From: Pseudomonas sp. ADAK18
GTDB taxonomy: Bacteria > Pseudomonadota > Gammaproteobacteria > Pseudomonadales > Pseudomonadaceae
Direction: 5' to 3'
DNA: 64,000 bases
Assembly (NCBI RefSeq): GCF_012935695.1
Contig: NZ_CP052859.1
Location: forward strand, 723,001-787,000
The position numbers and the translations under genes were made by a program. Shown here in pieces: positions 18,604-27,104 of this stretch (the first letter of the stretch is position 1; each line of letters begins with the position of its first letter). Under the pieces are notes generated by a model that was given only the letters and a program-made list of their open reading frames with translations, was not told where the DNA came from and ran no database searches.

Positions 18604-19899
18604 TTACACCGCCACTTGCGTACGCAAGTTGGCGCGGCGGTACAGCATCAAGGTCGAGCAGAGCGCGCACAGCGCCGCAAACACCAGCCAGTAGGCAGGC
18701 GATGCCTTGTCCTCGGTGACATGAATCAGCCAGGTGGAAATGGCGGGGGTGAAACCACCGAACACCGCCGTGGCCAAGCTGTAGGCCAGGGAGAAACCTG
18801 CCACACGCACTTCCACTGGCATGATTTCAGTCAGGGCCGGGATCATTGCGCCGTTGTACATGCCGTAGAGGAAGGAGAACCACAACAGGACTTCCAGCAT
18901 GTGCGTAAAGCTGGGTGCTTGCACCACGAAAGACAACGCTGGATAGGCCGTCAGTACAGTCAGCGTGGTCATGGCGACCAGCACCGGCTTGCGGCCGAAA
19001 CGGTCACTCAAGGTGCCGCCAATCGGCAGCCAGATAAAGTTGGAGATCGCCACCAGCAAGGTCACCAACAGCGCGTCGGCGGTGCTCAGGTTCAGTACGG
19101 TCTTGCCGAAGGTCGGCGCGTAGACAGTGATCAGGTAGAACGCGGTGGTGGTCATGGCCACCATCAGCATGCCGGCGATGACGATGGTCCAGTTTTTGAC
19201 CAGCGTGGCCAGCACTTCGCGCATGGTTGGGCGATGGCGGCGGGCGGCGAACTCTTCGGTTTCCTGCAGGTTACGACGCAGCACAAAGATGAACGGAATG
19301 ATCACGCAACCGATGGCGAACGGGATGCGCCAGCCCCAATCCGCGACCACGGCGGGTTCCATCCACTGGTTCAGGCCAAAGCCGAGGGCGGCCGCGACCA
19401 CAATTGAGATCTGCTGGCTGCCTGATTGCCAACTGGTATAGAAGCCCTTGCGCCCCGGCGTGGCCATTTCAGCCAGGTACACCGACACACCGCCCAGTTC
19501 CGCACCGGCCGAGAAACCCTGGAGCAGACGGCCGAGCAGCACCAGCAGCGGTGCCCACAAGCCAATGGTCTGGTAGCCAGGCACCAACACGATCAACAGG
19601 GTGCCGCTGGCCATGATCGAGAGCGTGACGATCAGCCCTTTGCGACGCCCAACATCATCGATGTATGCGCCGAGAATCACGGCGCCCAGCGGCCGCATCA
19701 AAAAGCCCGCGCCGAATACGGCGAAGGTCATCATCAATGAAGCGAATTCGTTGGCGGCCGGAAAGAACGCTGCGGCGATGTAAGTGGCATAGAAACCGAA
19801 CAGAAAGAAATCGAACTGTTCGAGGAAGTTGCCGGAAGTGACGCGGAATACCGCGCCGGCTTTCGAGCGGGCAGAGTCAGGCCGGGAAGGGCTTTGCAT
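18604..19899 (-). CDS. MFS metabolite:proton symporter (citrate/tricarballylate type)
   Basis: About 431 residues and twelve predicted membrane segments; the start at 19899 gives MQSPSRPDS and has a TGGAG box. Motifs are those of the metabolite:H+ symporter branch ([18 protein letters not shown] at the N-terminus, [13 protein letters not shown] in loop 2-3, [19 protein letters not shown] in segments 4-5), close to citrate and tricarballylate carriers. The downstream ModA-like gene begins 16 bases after its stop, so the pair is one operon. A C6 tricarboxylate such as aconitate is the likely substrate, by context. Confidence 0.82.
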   Translation of the reverse strand: MQSPSRPDSARSKAGAVFRVTSGNFLEQFDFFLFGFYATYIAAAFFPAANEFASLMMTFAVFGAGFLMRPLGAVILGAYIDDVGRRKGLIVTLSIMASGTLLIVLVPGYQTIGLWAPLLVLLGRLLQGFSAGAELGGVSVYLAEMATPGRKGFYTSWQSGSQQISIVVAAALGFGLNQWMEPAVVADWGWRIPFAIGCVIIPFIFVLRRNLQETEEFAARRHRPTMREVLATLVKNWTIVIAGMLMVAMTTTAFYLITVYAPTFGKTVLNLSTADALLVTLLVAISNFIWLPIGGTLSDRFGRKPVLVAMTTLTVLTAYPALSFVVQAPSFTHMLEVLLWFSFLYGMYNGAMIPALTEIMPVEVRVAGFSLAYSLATAVFGGFTPAISTWLIHVTEDKASPAYWLVFAALCALCSTLMLYRRANLRTQVAV

Positions 19900-20106
19900 G
19901 GTTTGTGTCTCCAGCGTTCTTTTTAAAGTGCTTGTTTCGCTTAAGACCGCCGATAGTGGCTGACACATTTAGAAATGATAAGTGAGTTATTTACATGTAT
20001 TGATGCGTGAAGGTTATCAATCTGGCCAAATTATCCGGGCTACACAACGACATTCCCTGTTCTATGCTTGGCCAGTGTGATCAATTCTTGCGCAGGGGAG
20101 GTGAGT

Positions 20107-20253
20107 ATGACCAACGAGCAAAAGCCGCGGGATGAGACGGATCAGGAGCGCGCCAAGCGACAACGCGAAGAAGAAAAGCCCCAGACCTGGAAACATCCAG
20201 ACGACGGAACGGAGCTTTCCGAGCGGGATCAGGAGCGCCCGCTCAAGCCTTGA
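20107..20253 (+). CDS. Small highly charged hypothetical protein
   Basis: A 48-residue protein, about half charged residues (MTNEQKPRDETDQERAKRQ...), rich in Glu, Arg, Lys and Pro, probably disordered. The ribosome-binding site GGGGAGGTGAGT is strong and fixes the ATG at 20107. Similar short acidic/basic proteins occur in many pseudomonads without known function. Confidence 0.65.
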   Translation: MTNEQKPRDETDQERAKRQREEEKPQTWKHPDDGTELSERDQERPLKP

Positions 20254-20274
20254 CTGTGCCTGCCGGGAGCCGCA

Positions 20275-20529
20275 TCAGGCTCCCGACACCAGCAATGAGA
20301 CAGGAAACCCGGAGACCAGGCACAAAAAAACCAGGAACGCCGCCAGACATAACCCGATTAATACCCGCAGCAGTGTCCTGATGGTTGGATGATCGATGAA
20401 CTTGATGGCCCAGAACAAAACGCCGACCAGCAGGACGATCAAAGGAAGAATCAGCAGCACGATGACGCTCCGGATAGCCGTAAAAGCTGATTTATAGTCC
20501 CAATGACGCAGGTTGGATAGTCTGCGCAT
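20275..20529 (-). CDS. Possible two-segment small membrane protein
   Basis: 84 residues from an ATG at 20529, with two long hydrophobic stretches (SVIVLLILPLIVLLVGVLFW and LLRVLIGLCLAAFLVFLCLV). A longer frame upstream lies over the LysR gene and is not accepted. No clear ribosome-binding site is seen, so the start is uncertain. It could be a small inner-membrane protein; no family is recognised. Confidence 0.42.
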   Translation of the reverse strand: MRRLSNLRHWDYKSAFTAIRSVIVLLILPLIVLLVGVLFWAIKFIDHPTIRTLLRVLIGLCLAAFLVFLCLVSGFPVSLLVSGA

Positions 20530-20590
20530 AGACGCCGGGCCCGCTGTGTTTCTACACTGGCTGCTGTCTTGGGGAGTGGGGCGAGCACCA

Positions 20591-21526
20591 ATGAATCGCA
20601 ATGAATTACGCAAGGCTGACATCAACCTGATGGTGGTCTTCGAAACGCTGATGCTTGAGCGCAACGTGACACGGGTGGCGGAGAAGCTGTTCCTCGGGCA
20701 GCCGACCATCAGTTCGGCCCTCAACCGCTTGCGCACCTTGTTCAATGACCCGTTGTTTATTCGTGTGGGCCATCGCATGGAACCGACGGCGCGGGCCGAG
20801 GAAATCATCCAGCATCTGTCGCCGGCTCTGGACTCGTTATCATCGGCCTTGAGCCTGACCCACGACTTCGACCCGTCCATCAGCACCATGACTTTTCGCA
20901 TCGGCCTGTCCGATGACGTCGAGTTCGGTCTGTTGCCCCCTTTGCTTCGCACCTTGCGCCAGGAAGCGCCCCAGGTGGTGTTTGTGGTGCAGCACGTCGA
21001 TTACTGGCGTATCCCCGACCTGCTGGCCTCGGGTGATATCACCGTAGGGATCACCCAGACCCGTGGCCTGCCGGCCAATGCCAAGCGCAAGTTGCTGCGC
21101 CATATCCGTCCTTGCGTGTTGCGTGCCGATGCCTCGGAACATCCATTGACCCTCGATGAGTACTGCGCGCGGCCCCATGTACTGGTGTCCCACACTGCCA
21201 ACGTCGCAGGCTTTGCCGATGAGTGGCTGGCAGAGGTCGGGCGCAAGCGCCATGTGGTGTTGTCGGTGCCGCAATACAGCTCCTTGCCGGCGCTGCTGGC
21301 CGGGACTGACATGATCGCCAGCCTGCCGGACTACACCGCCCAAGCCATGGCGGCTTCGGGCAGCCTGTTCTGTGAACCATTCCCGTTCGAAACCCCAACC
21401 CTGGATTTGTCCATGGTCTGGCTTAGTCACGTGGACACCGACCCGGCCGAACGCTGGATGCGCTCGCGGCTGGAGGCGTTCATGAGTGATCGGGAATTGT
21501 TGCCGGTTGTGGCGTCTAAGCCCTGA
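20591..21526 (+). CDS. LysR-type transcriptional regulator
   Basis: 311 residues. The N-terminal helix-turn-helix is clear (MVVFETLMLERNVTRVAEKL then GQPTISSALNRLRTLF), with the PLFIRVGHRMEPT stretch typical of the NodD/LeuO-like LysR branch, and a C-terminal effector domain. It lies upstream of ltrA in the same direction (42-base gap), so it may control or be co-transcribed with ltrA. The inducer is unknown. Confidence 0.85.
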   Translation: MNRNELRKADINLMVVFETLMLERNVTRVAEKLFLGQPTISSALNRLRTLFNDPLFIRVGHRMEPTARAEEIIQHLSPALDSLSSALSLTHDFDPSISTMTFRIGLSDDVEFGLLPPLLRTLRQEAPQVVFVVQHVDYWRIPDLLASGDITVGITQTRGLPANAKRKLLRHIRPCVLRADASEHPLTLDEYCARPHVLVSHTANVAGFADEWLAEVGRKRHVVLSVPQYSSLPALLAGTDMIASLPDYTAQAMAASGSLFCEPFPFETPTLDLSMVWLSHVDTDPAERWMRSRLEAFMSDRELLPVVASKP

Positions 21527-21568
21527 ACCAACACCGGTGCTGCTAGTAACCCCTATGGAGATCCACCC

Positions 21569-22756
21569 ATGAACCCATCCCGTTCATTGCTGCGCGGACG
21601 CGGCAGTCATGACAGTGGCAAGGTCGGCATGGTCGAGTTGTTTTTCGACCTGGTGTTTGTCTTTGCCGTCACCCAACTGTCCCATTCCCTGTTGGCCCAT
21701 TTGTCCATCGGCGGCGCGGTGCAGGTGGCGTTGATGATGATCGCGGTCTGGTGGGTGTGGATTTTCACCTCCTGGGTCACCAACTGGCTGGACCCGGAAA
21801 AGATCCCGGTCCGCCTTGGCCTGTTCGCCTTGATGGTGGCGGGGTTGCTGCTGTCGTCGTCGATCCCCAAGGCGTTTACCGACCGTGGCCTGCTATTCGC
21901 CGGCGCCTATGTGTTCATGCAGGTCGGCCGAACATTGTTTGCGCTGTGGGCGGTGCGTGCCGCGCCGCTGAACATGACCCGCAACTTCCAACGAATCCTG
22001 GTATGGCTGCTCTGTTCAGCCGTGTTTTGGATCAGCGGGGCGTTGCTGGAAGGTGACCAACGCCTGGCATGCTGGGCGGTAGCGCTGCTGATCGAACTGA
22101 TTTCACCATCGTTGTATTTCTGGGTGCCGGGGATGGGGCGTTCGACCCTGACGGACTGGAATGTGGAAGGTAATCACATGGCCGAGCGTTGCGGACTGTT
22201 TGTGATCATTGCCCTGGGCGAGTCCTTGCTGGTGACCGGGGCAACCTTCGCCGAGCTGCCCTTGAGCCTGGACGGCCTGGCGGCGTTCCTGGTGGCGGTG
22301 GTCGGCAGTATTGCCCTGTGGTGGATCTATTTCGACAGCGGCGCTGAGCGCGCCCATCACCGTATTGCCAGCTCCGACGACCCCGGCCGCCAGGCGCGGA
22401 TTGCCTACACCTACCTGCATGTGTTGATTGTCGCCGGGATCATCGTCAGTGCCGTCGCCGATGAACTGGTGCTGGTGCATCCAGGCCATGCCAGTGACGC
22501 CGGGATTGTGGCGATCATTGCGGGGCCGCTGTTGTTCCTGTTGGGCAGCGGGTTGTTCAAGTGGGTCATGAACGATCGGCCATTGCCGCCGTTCTCTCAC
22601 GTGGGCGGCCTGGTGCTGTTGCTGGTGTTGTTGCCGCTGGGCTTGCAGCAGGTGTTTTCGGCGTTGGTGCTGGGTACGTTGACCACGGCAGTGCTGGTGC
22701 TGGTAGCCGCATGGGAGAACCTGTCGCTGCGAAGCAGTGCGGTGGTTTCACACTGA
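21569..22756 (+). CDS. ltrA: Low-temperature-requirement protein A (LtrA) family membrane protein
   Basis: 395 residues with ten or more hydrophobic segments and the LtrA signatures VELFFDLVFVFAVTQLSHSL (residues about 18-37) and ERCGLFVIIALGESLLVTG (about 204-222). The family was named for Listeria growth in the cold; its biochemical role is not known. An ATGGAG box lies close before the ATG. It is followed by a small isomerase gene after 60 bases. Confidence 0.88.
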   Translation: MNPSRSLLRGRGSHDSGKVGMVELFFDLVFVFAVTQLSHSLLAHLSIGGAVQVALMMIAVWWVWIFTSWVTNWLDPEKIPVRLGLFALMVAGLLLSSSIPKAFTDRGLLFAGAYVFMQVGRTLFALWAVRAAPLNMTRNFQRILVWLLCSAVFWISGALLEGDQRLACWAVALLIELISPSLYFWVPGMGRSTLTDWNVEGNHMAERCGLFVIIALGESLLVTGATFAELPLSLDGLAAFLVAVVGSIALWWIYFDSGAERAHHRIASSDDPGRQARIAYTYLHVLIVAGIIVSAVADELVLVHPGHASDAGIVAIIAGPLLFLLGSGLFKWVMNDRPLPPFSHVGGLVLLLVLLPLGLQQVFSALVLGTLTTAVLVLVAAWENLSLRSSAVVSH

Positions 22757-22816
22757 ACACTGTCCAGTCTCGTGCTATATCTATGACTCTTTTCTTACAG
22801 CAACTCGGAGCTTTTC

Positions 22817-23179
22817 ATGCCTCACCTGCACCTGGAATACACCGCCAACCTGCCGGAGCTGGACACCGACAAAGCCCTGCTGCGACTCAATCATGCGCTG
22901 GTGGCCTCCGGTCAGTTCGGGGCCGAGTTCGATATCAAAAGCCGCGCGGTGAAGGTGGAGAGTTTCCGTGTTGGCACCGCCATGTCACCACGGGGTTTTG
23001 TCGCGGTGAGGCTGGCGTTGCTCAGCGGGCGTTCACCGCAGGTCAAGAAGCAGTTATCGGAAAGCTTGCTGGCGGTGTTGCAGGACTTGGGCGCTTGGCC
23101 TGCTGATGTGCAAGTTCAATTGAGTGTCGAGCTGCTGGATATCGATCGCGATTCCTATAGCAAAGTCGCCATTGGCTGA
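22817..23179 (+). CDS. 5-carboxymethyl-2-hydroxymuconate delta-isomerase family protein
   Basis: 120 residues of the tautomerase/CHMI group. After removal of Met the N-terminal proline (MPHLHLEYTANL) is the catalytic base of this family. In homoprotocatechuate degradation CHMI moves a double bond in the ring-cleavage product, but no hpa genes are nearby, so the true substrate here is open. A CGGAG box precedes the ATG. Confidence 0.88.
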   Translation: MPHLHLEYTANLPELDTDKALLRLNHALVASGQFGAEFDIKSRAVKVESFRVGTAMSPRGFVAVRLALLSGRSPQVKKQLSESLLAVLQDLGAWPADVQVQLSVELLDIDRDSYSKVAIG

Positions 23180-23190
23180 TGCCGAAATCC

Positions 23191-23244
23191 TGTAGGGCGG
23201 TCCTACGGACCGCATCGCAGCCTTGTACCTCGGCAGCGGCTACA
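23191..23244. repeat. REP-like palindromic element (half unit)
   Basis: GCATCGCAGCCTTGTACCTC followed by GGCAGCGGCTACA, the same unit as at 29710-29811, 54257-54360 and 62030-62138. The TAG stop of the adjacent LysR gene lies inside the element (reverse strand TGTAGCC). Confidence 0.8.
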
Positions 23245-24175
23245 GCACTCCCTGAACCCCACACACCTTCACTACCTGCTCGCGAAACCAGGTATTGGCG
23301 TTGTCCTGTTCGCTGGACTCATTCCATTGCATCTCCAGGGTGAACCCCGGCAGGCCGTTGGGTGCTTCGCAATGGCCGAAGAGCGGCTCGACCGCCAGCA
23401 GTTTCTGCACCCGTCGGGGTAGGGTGACGATGAAGTCGGTGCCGGTGATCATCTTCAGGGCCGCGCTGTAGCTGTTGGCCCGGGCAATCACCTGGCGCTT
23501 GTGGGCCTGGCGGGCCAGCCAGCCATCGATCATGTTGGTGTCGGAGGTCCAGGGCGTGGGGAATACGTGGCGCCGGGCCACAAAGGATTGCAAGCTGAAC
23601 GTCGGCTCGCGAGGGGCTGAACGTTTATCGAAGACGCAGACCAGATCGTCCTCCAACAGCATTTGCGTCTTGAGATCCTTGTGGGTCCGATGAAAGTGCG
23701 GGCCAAAGCAGATCACCAGGTCCAGGCTGCCGCTGCGCAAGGCTTCGGCAGGGATGTCGGTTTCCAGCTTCTGCACGTTGACGATCACCGGCAGGTCGGC
23801 GTGATCGAAGTTCTTCAGCAGCCGAGGCAGGATCAGTTGCTCGAAGTATTCCGGGGCGCAGATGTTGAAGGTCACGGCTTCCTGGCTCGGGTCGAAGGCC
23901 TGGCTGCCTGCATGACACAGGTTGATGCTTTCCAGGATCTTCTGCACATGGCCGTACATGCTGGTGGCCTTGTACGTGGGACGCATACCGGCCCGGGTGT
24001 TGATAAACAAATCGTCCTCGAAACTGGTGCGCAGTTTCTTCAAGCTGTAGCTCACGGTGGACTGGCTGACGTAGAGGGTTTCGGACACCTCGGTGACGCT
24101 GCTTTGCTCATACACAGCGATAAACACCATCAGGTCCTGCATATCGAGCTTTCTAAGCAAGTTGCTGTTTAGCAT
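23240..24175 (-). CDS. LysR-type transcriptional regulator
   Basis: 311 residues from the ATG at 24175 (MLNSNLLRKLDMQDLMVF). The helix-turn-helix region covers residues about 12-70 with SVTEVSETLYVSQSTVSYSLKK; the effector domain follows. It is closest in style to LeuO/NodD-type regulators. Its stop codon is provided by a REP-like repeat. Divergent or operon partners are not obvious; the next gene on the same strand upstream is an MFS transporter. Confidence 0.83.
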   Translation of the reverse strand: MLNSNLLRKLDMQDLMVFIAVYEQSSVTEVSETLYVSQSTVSYSLKKLRTSFEDDLFINTRAGMRPTYKATSMYGHVQKILESINLCHAGSQAFDPSQEAVTFNICAPEYFEQLILPRLLKNFDHADLPVIVNVQKLETDIPAEALRSGSLDLVICFGPHFHRTHKDLKTQMLLEDDLVCVFDKRSAPREPTFSLQSFVARRHVFPTPWTSDTNMIDGWLARQAHKRQVIARANSYSAALKMITGTDFIVTLPRRVQKLLAVEPLFGHCEAPNGLPGFTLEMQWNESSEQDNANTWFREQVVKVCGVQGVL

Positions 24176-24338
24176 CCATTCCGTCCGATAAGCCCTTTGC
24201 GCTGTTGCAGCGCAATACAGGGTCAAAATGTTAACGGAACGAGCGTACCAATAGAAAGGTCTGTAGCTCCTTTCTATGTTTGGTGTGGGACAAATAGTGT
24301 TTTGAATACGACGCTGCGACCAAAGGCTCTAGCTCAAG

Positions 24339-25526
24339 CTATTTAATATGTTGGGTGTAATGCCGTGGATCGAAGCGCAGCACGATCAGCAGCATGACCA
24401 CCATCACCGCCGTCAGCGACCACCAGGCCCATTCGAAGCTGCCCAGTTGGTCGCGGATCATCCCGGCAATCAGCGGCGACAGGCCTGCGATCAAATAACC
24501 GATGCCTTGCACGAAAGCTGTCAGGCCACCGGCGCGGCGGGGGTTGTCCAGGTGGTCGAGGGACAGGATCAGGCTCATCGGAAACAACCCGCCAATACCC
24601 AGGCCCAGCAGGCACGGCCACAGCAAGCTCAAGTGTTGGGGAGACAGAATCAGGCCGTAGAAACCGGCGATGATCAGCACCAGCAACACCGCGACCACGC
24701 CACGTTTGTCCTGGCGTCGGTTGGCGATGGCCGGCGTGATCAGGCCCGAGACCACTTCCATGGCGGTCAGAAAGCCCAGCAGCAGCCCGGCGTTCTGTTC
24801 GCTCCAGCCTTGTTCCACGTAGTACGGCGCGAGCCAGGCCAGTACGCAGGTGTAGGACGCGGTACCGAGACCGAAGAAGATCGCCAGCAACCATGCACGA
24901 CGATTGCCGAAAAACGACTCCTGCGGCCCCGAGCCCGTTTGCGGCAGTGGTGGCAGCGCCGAGCGCTGGGCGAACCAGAACACCAGCGCCAATACAGCCA
25001 GCACCGCCCAGATTGCCAGGCCCATGCGCCAACTGCCGGTGCGTACCTGGACGAAGGGCGAAAAGGACGCAGCGAGGGCCGCGCCGCCCATGATGGCGGT
25101 GACGTACAGGCCCATGAACAGCGAAACGTTATCGCTGAAACGGGATTTGATCAGCGCCGGCATCAGCGCCTGGATCATCGCGATCCCCACGCCGGCAGCG
25201 ATGGCACTGATGATCAACTCCAGCGCCGAGTTGAGAAACAGCCGCGACACCGTCGCCAGGCCAATCACCACCAGCGACAGCACAATGCTGCGGTGCTCAC
25301 CGAAGCGCTTGGCCAGGCCCATGCCAAAGAACATCGCCAGCCCCATGGCCATGACCGGCAACATGGTCAGCAATGAAGCGCTGCTGAAGCTCAAGGGCAC
25401 ATCGGCGCGAATCGACGACAACAACGGGCCGACCGCGGCCATCGACGGTCGCAGGTTGAGGGCGACCAACACGACACTGATCATCAGCCAGAGGGCGGTG
25501 GTGGGTTTTGCGCGAACGGTTTCCAT
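24339..25526 (-). CDS. MFS transporter, CynX/NimT family
   Basis: 395 residues and about twelve membrane segments, with METVRAKPTTALWLMISVVLV at the N-terminus and the RPSMAAVGPLLSSIRADVPLS loop that marks the CynX/NimT (cyanate and 2-nitroimidazole) branch. The start at 25526 has an AAGG box; more upstream ATGs are possible. It is 14 kb from the cyn operon, so a link with cyanate is not supported by position. The substrate is unknown. Confidence 0.83.
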   Translation of the reverse strand: METVRAKPTTALWLMISVVLVALNLRPSMAAVGPLLSSIRADVPLSFSSASLLTMLPVMAMGLAMFFGMGLAKRFGEHRSIVLSLVVIGLATVSRLFLNSALELIISAIAAGVGIAMIQALMPALIKSRFSDNVSLFMGLYVTAIMGGAALAASFSPFVQVRTGSWRMGLAIWAVLAVLALVFWFAQRSALPPLPQTGSGPQESFFGNRRAWLLAIFFGLGTASYTCVLAWLAPYYVEQGWSEQNAGLLLGFLTAMEVVSGLITPAIANRRQDKRGVVAVLLVLIIAGFYGLILSPQHLSLLWPCLLGLGIGGLFPMSLILSLDHLDNPRRAGGLTAFVQGIGYLIAGLSPLIAGMIRDQLGSFEWAWWSLTAVMVVMLLIVLRFDPRHYTQHIK

Positions 25527-25661
25527 GGGCGGGCCTTGAAATGACAAGGGCATGATTAGGCCGCGCAGGAGGGAGTGGGGCAAATGAGAAAGTCGTTGAG
25601 GCTATTGAAAAAATACATCCATTGGCCTAACACAAATCAAATGTGGTGATCTTGAGGTGTA

Positions 25662-27104
25662 CTACACCGCCCGAATTACGTGCTTGATCTCCTGAAACGC
25701 CTGCAACCCCCACGGCCCCAGCTCCCGACCGATGCTGCTCTGCTTGTAACCACCCCATGCCGTTTGCGGGAAGATCACCTGCGGTGCATTGATCCACACC
25801 AGGCCCACCTGCAAGGCATTCGCCACCCGTTCGGCAGCGTTCAAGTCAGCACTGACCACGCTGGCCACCAACCCAAAATCGCTGTCATTGGCCAGGGCAA
25901 TCGCCTCGGCTTCGTTGGCAAAGCTGCGTACACACAGCACCGGGCCGAAGATTTCTTCGTTCCACAACGCACTGTCCAGCGCCACTTCGGTAAACACCGT
26001 GGGCCGGATGAAGTAGCCGTGGGGCAGGTCCGCAGGCCGTTTGCCGCCGCACACCAGATGCGCGCCGGCCTGTACACCGCGTTCGATATGACCAAGTACT
26101 CGCTGATACTGCGCACGATTCACCAGTGGACCCATCTCCACACCCTCGGCAAACGGCTCGTCCACACGAATACTCTCGGCCTTGGTTTGCAGGCGCATGA
26201 GGAACTCATCCGCCAACTCATCGGCCACCAACACCCGACTGGTGGCGGAGCACATTTGCCCGGCATTGAAGAAACCGCCGCCACAGGCCAGCTCCACGGC
26301 CAGTTCCAGATCAGCATCCGCCAGTACCAGCAACGACGATTTGCCACCCAATTCCAGGCTCACACTCTTGACGGTTTCGGCGGCGCGTTGCATCACCTGC
26401 ACCCCCACGGCATTGCTGCCGGTGAAGGAAATTTTCGCCACTCGGGGATCCGCCGCCAATGGCGCACCGACCGCAAGCCCGGTGCCGCAGACCAGATTGA
26501 ACACGCCGTCCGGCAAGCCCGCTGCCGCGATGATCGTCGCCAATTGCAGCTCCGCCAACGGCGTGACTTCCGACGGCTTGAGCACCACGCAGCAACCTGC
26601 AGCAAGGGCCGGGGCGAGTTTCCAGGCAGTGGTGACCATCGGGAAATTCCACGGCACGATCAGCCCCACCACGCCACAGGGTTCGCGGCGCAGGCGGGCA
26701 CTGAAATCGTGGCTGGGCAGCGCCACCGGCTGGTCTTGTCCCGCGTCCAGTGCTTCGGCCACACCGGCGTAGTATTCAAAGGTCGCGATCACGTCATCCA
26801 CGTCGATACCGGCCTCGAACAGCGGCTTGCCGTTGTTGCTCGATTGCAGGTGCATCAGCCGTTCACGTTGTTCGCTCACGCCTTGGGCGATCTTGCGCAG
26901 CAGCGCGCCCCGTTCAGCGCCGGTGGTGTTGGCCCAGGCCGGGAAGGCCGCGCTGGCGGCGTCCACCGCCGCAGTCACCGCATTGGCATCGCCGACGCTG
27001 ACCTGAGCGAGGGTGACCTCGGTCGCGGGGTTGATCACCTCCAGCACCTCAACGCCTGCGCGCCATTGACCGTTAATGTACAAACCTTCGAGCGCGGCAC
27101 TCAT
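25662..27104 (-). CDS. NAD(P)-dependent aldehyde dehydrogenase (candidate 4-guanidinobutyraldehyde dehydrogenase)
   Basis: 480 residues of the ALDH superfamily. Motifs: PWNFPMVTTAWKLAPALAAG (substrate/cofactor region), FTGSNAVG (Rossmann), catalytic Glu in SLELGGKS, and catalytic Cys in FFNAGQMCSATS. The ATG overlaps the stop of the upstream TPP-enzyme gene (ATGA), so they are translationally coupled. If that enzyme is a 2-ketoarginine decarboxylase, this one would oxidise 4-guanidinobutyraldehyde to 4-guanidinobutyrate. Betaine-type or other aldehydes remain possible. Confidence 0.85.
   Translation of the reverse strand: MSAALEGLYINGQWRAGVEVLEVINPATEVTLAQVSVGDANAVTAAVDAASAAFPAWANTTGAERGALLRKIAQGVSEQRERLMHLQSSNNGKPLFEAGIDVDDVIATFEYYAGVAEALDAGQDQPVALPSHDFSARLRREPCGVVGLIVPWNFPMVTTAWKLAPALAAGCCVVLKPSEVTPLAELQLATIIAAAGLPDGVFNLVCGTGLAVGAPLAADPRVAKISFTGSNAVGVQVMQRAAETVKSVSLELGGKSSLLVLADADLELAVELACGGGFFNAGQMCSATSRVLVADELADEFLMRLQTKAESIRVDEPFAEGVEMGPLVNRAQYQRVLGHIERGVQAGAHLVCGGKRPADLPHGYFIRPTVFTEVALDSALWNEEIFGPVLCVRSFANEAEAIALANDSDFGLVASVVSADLNAAERVANALQVGLVWINAPQVIFPQTAWGGYKQSSIGRELGPWGLQAFQEIKHVIRAV

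Noticed and set aside
24339..25526. CynX-type MFS as part of the cyanate operon
   Set aside because: It lies about 13 kb from cynTS, on its own, with unrelated genes in between.
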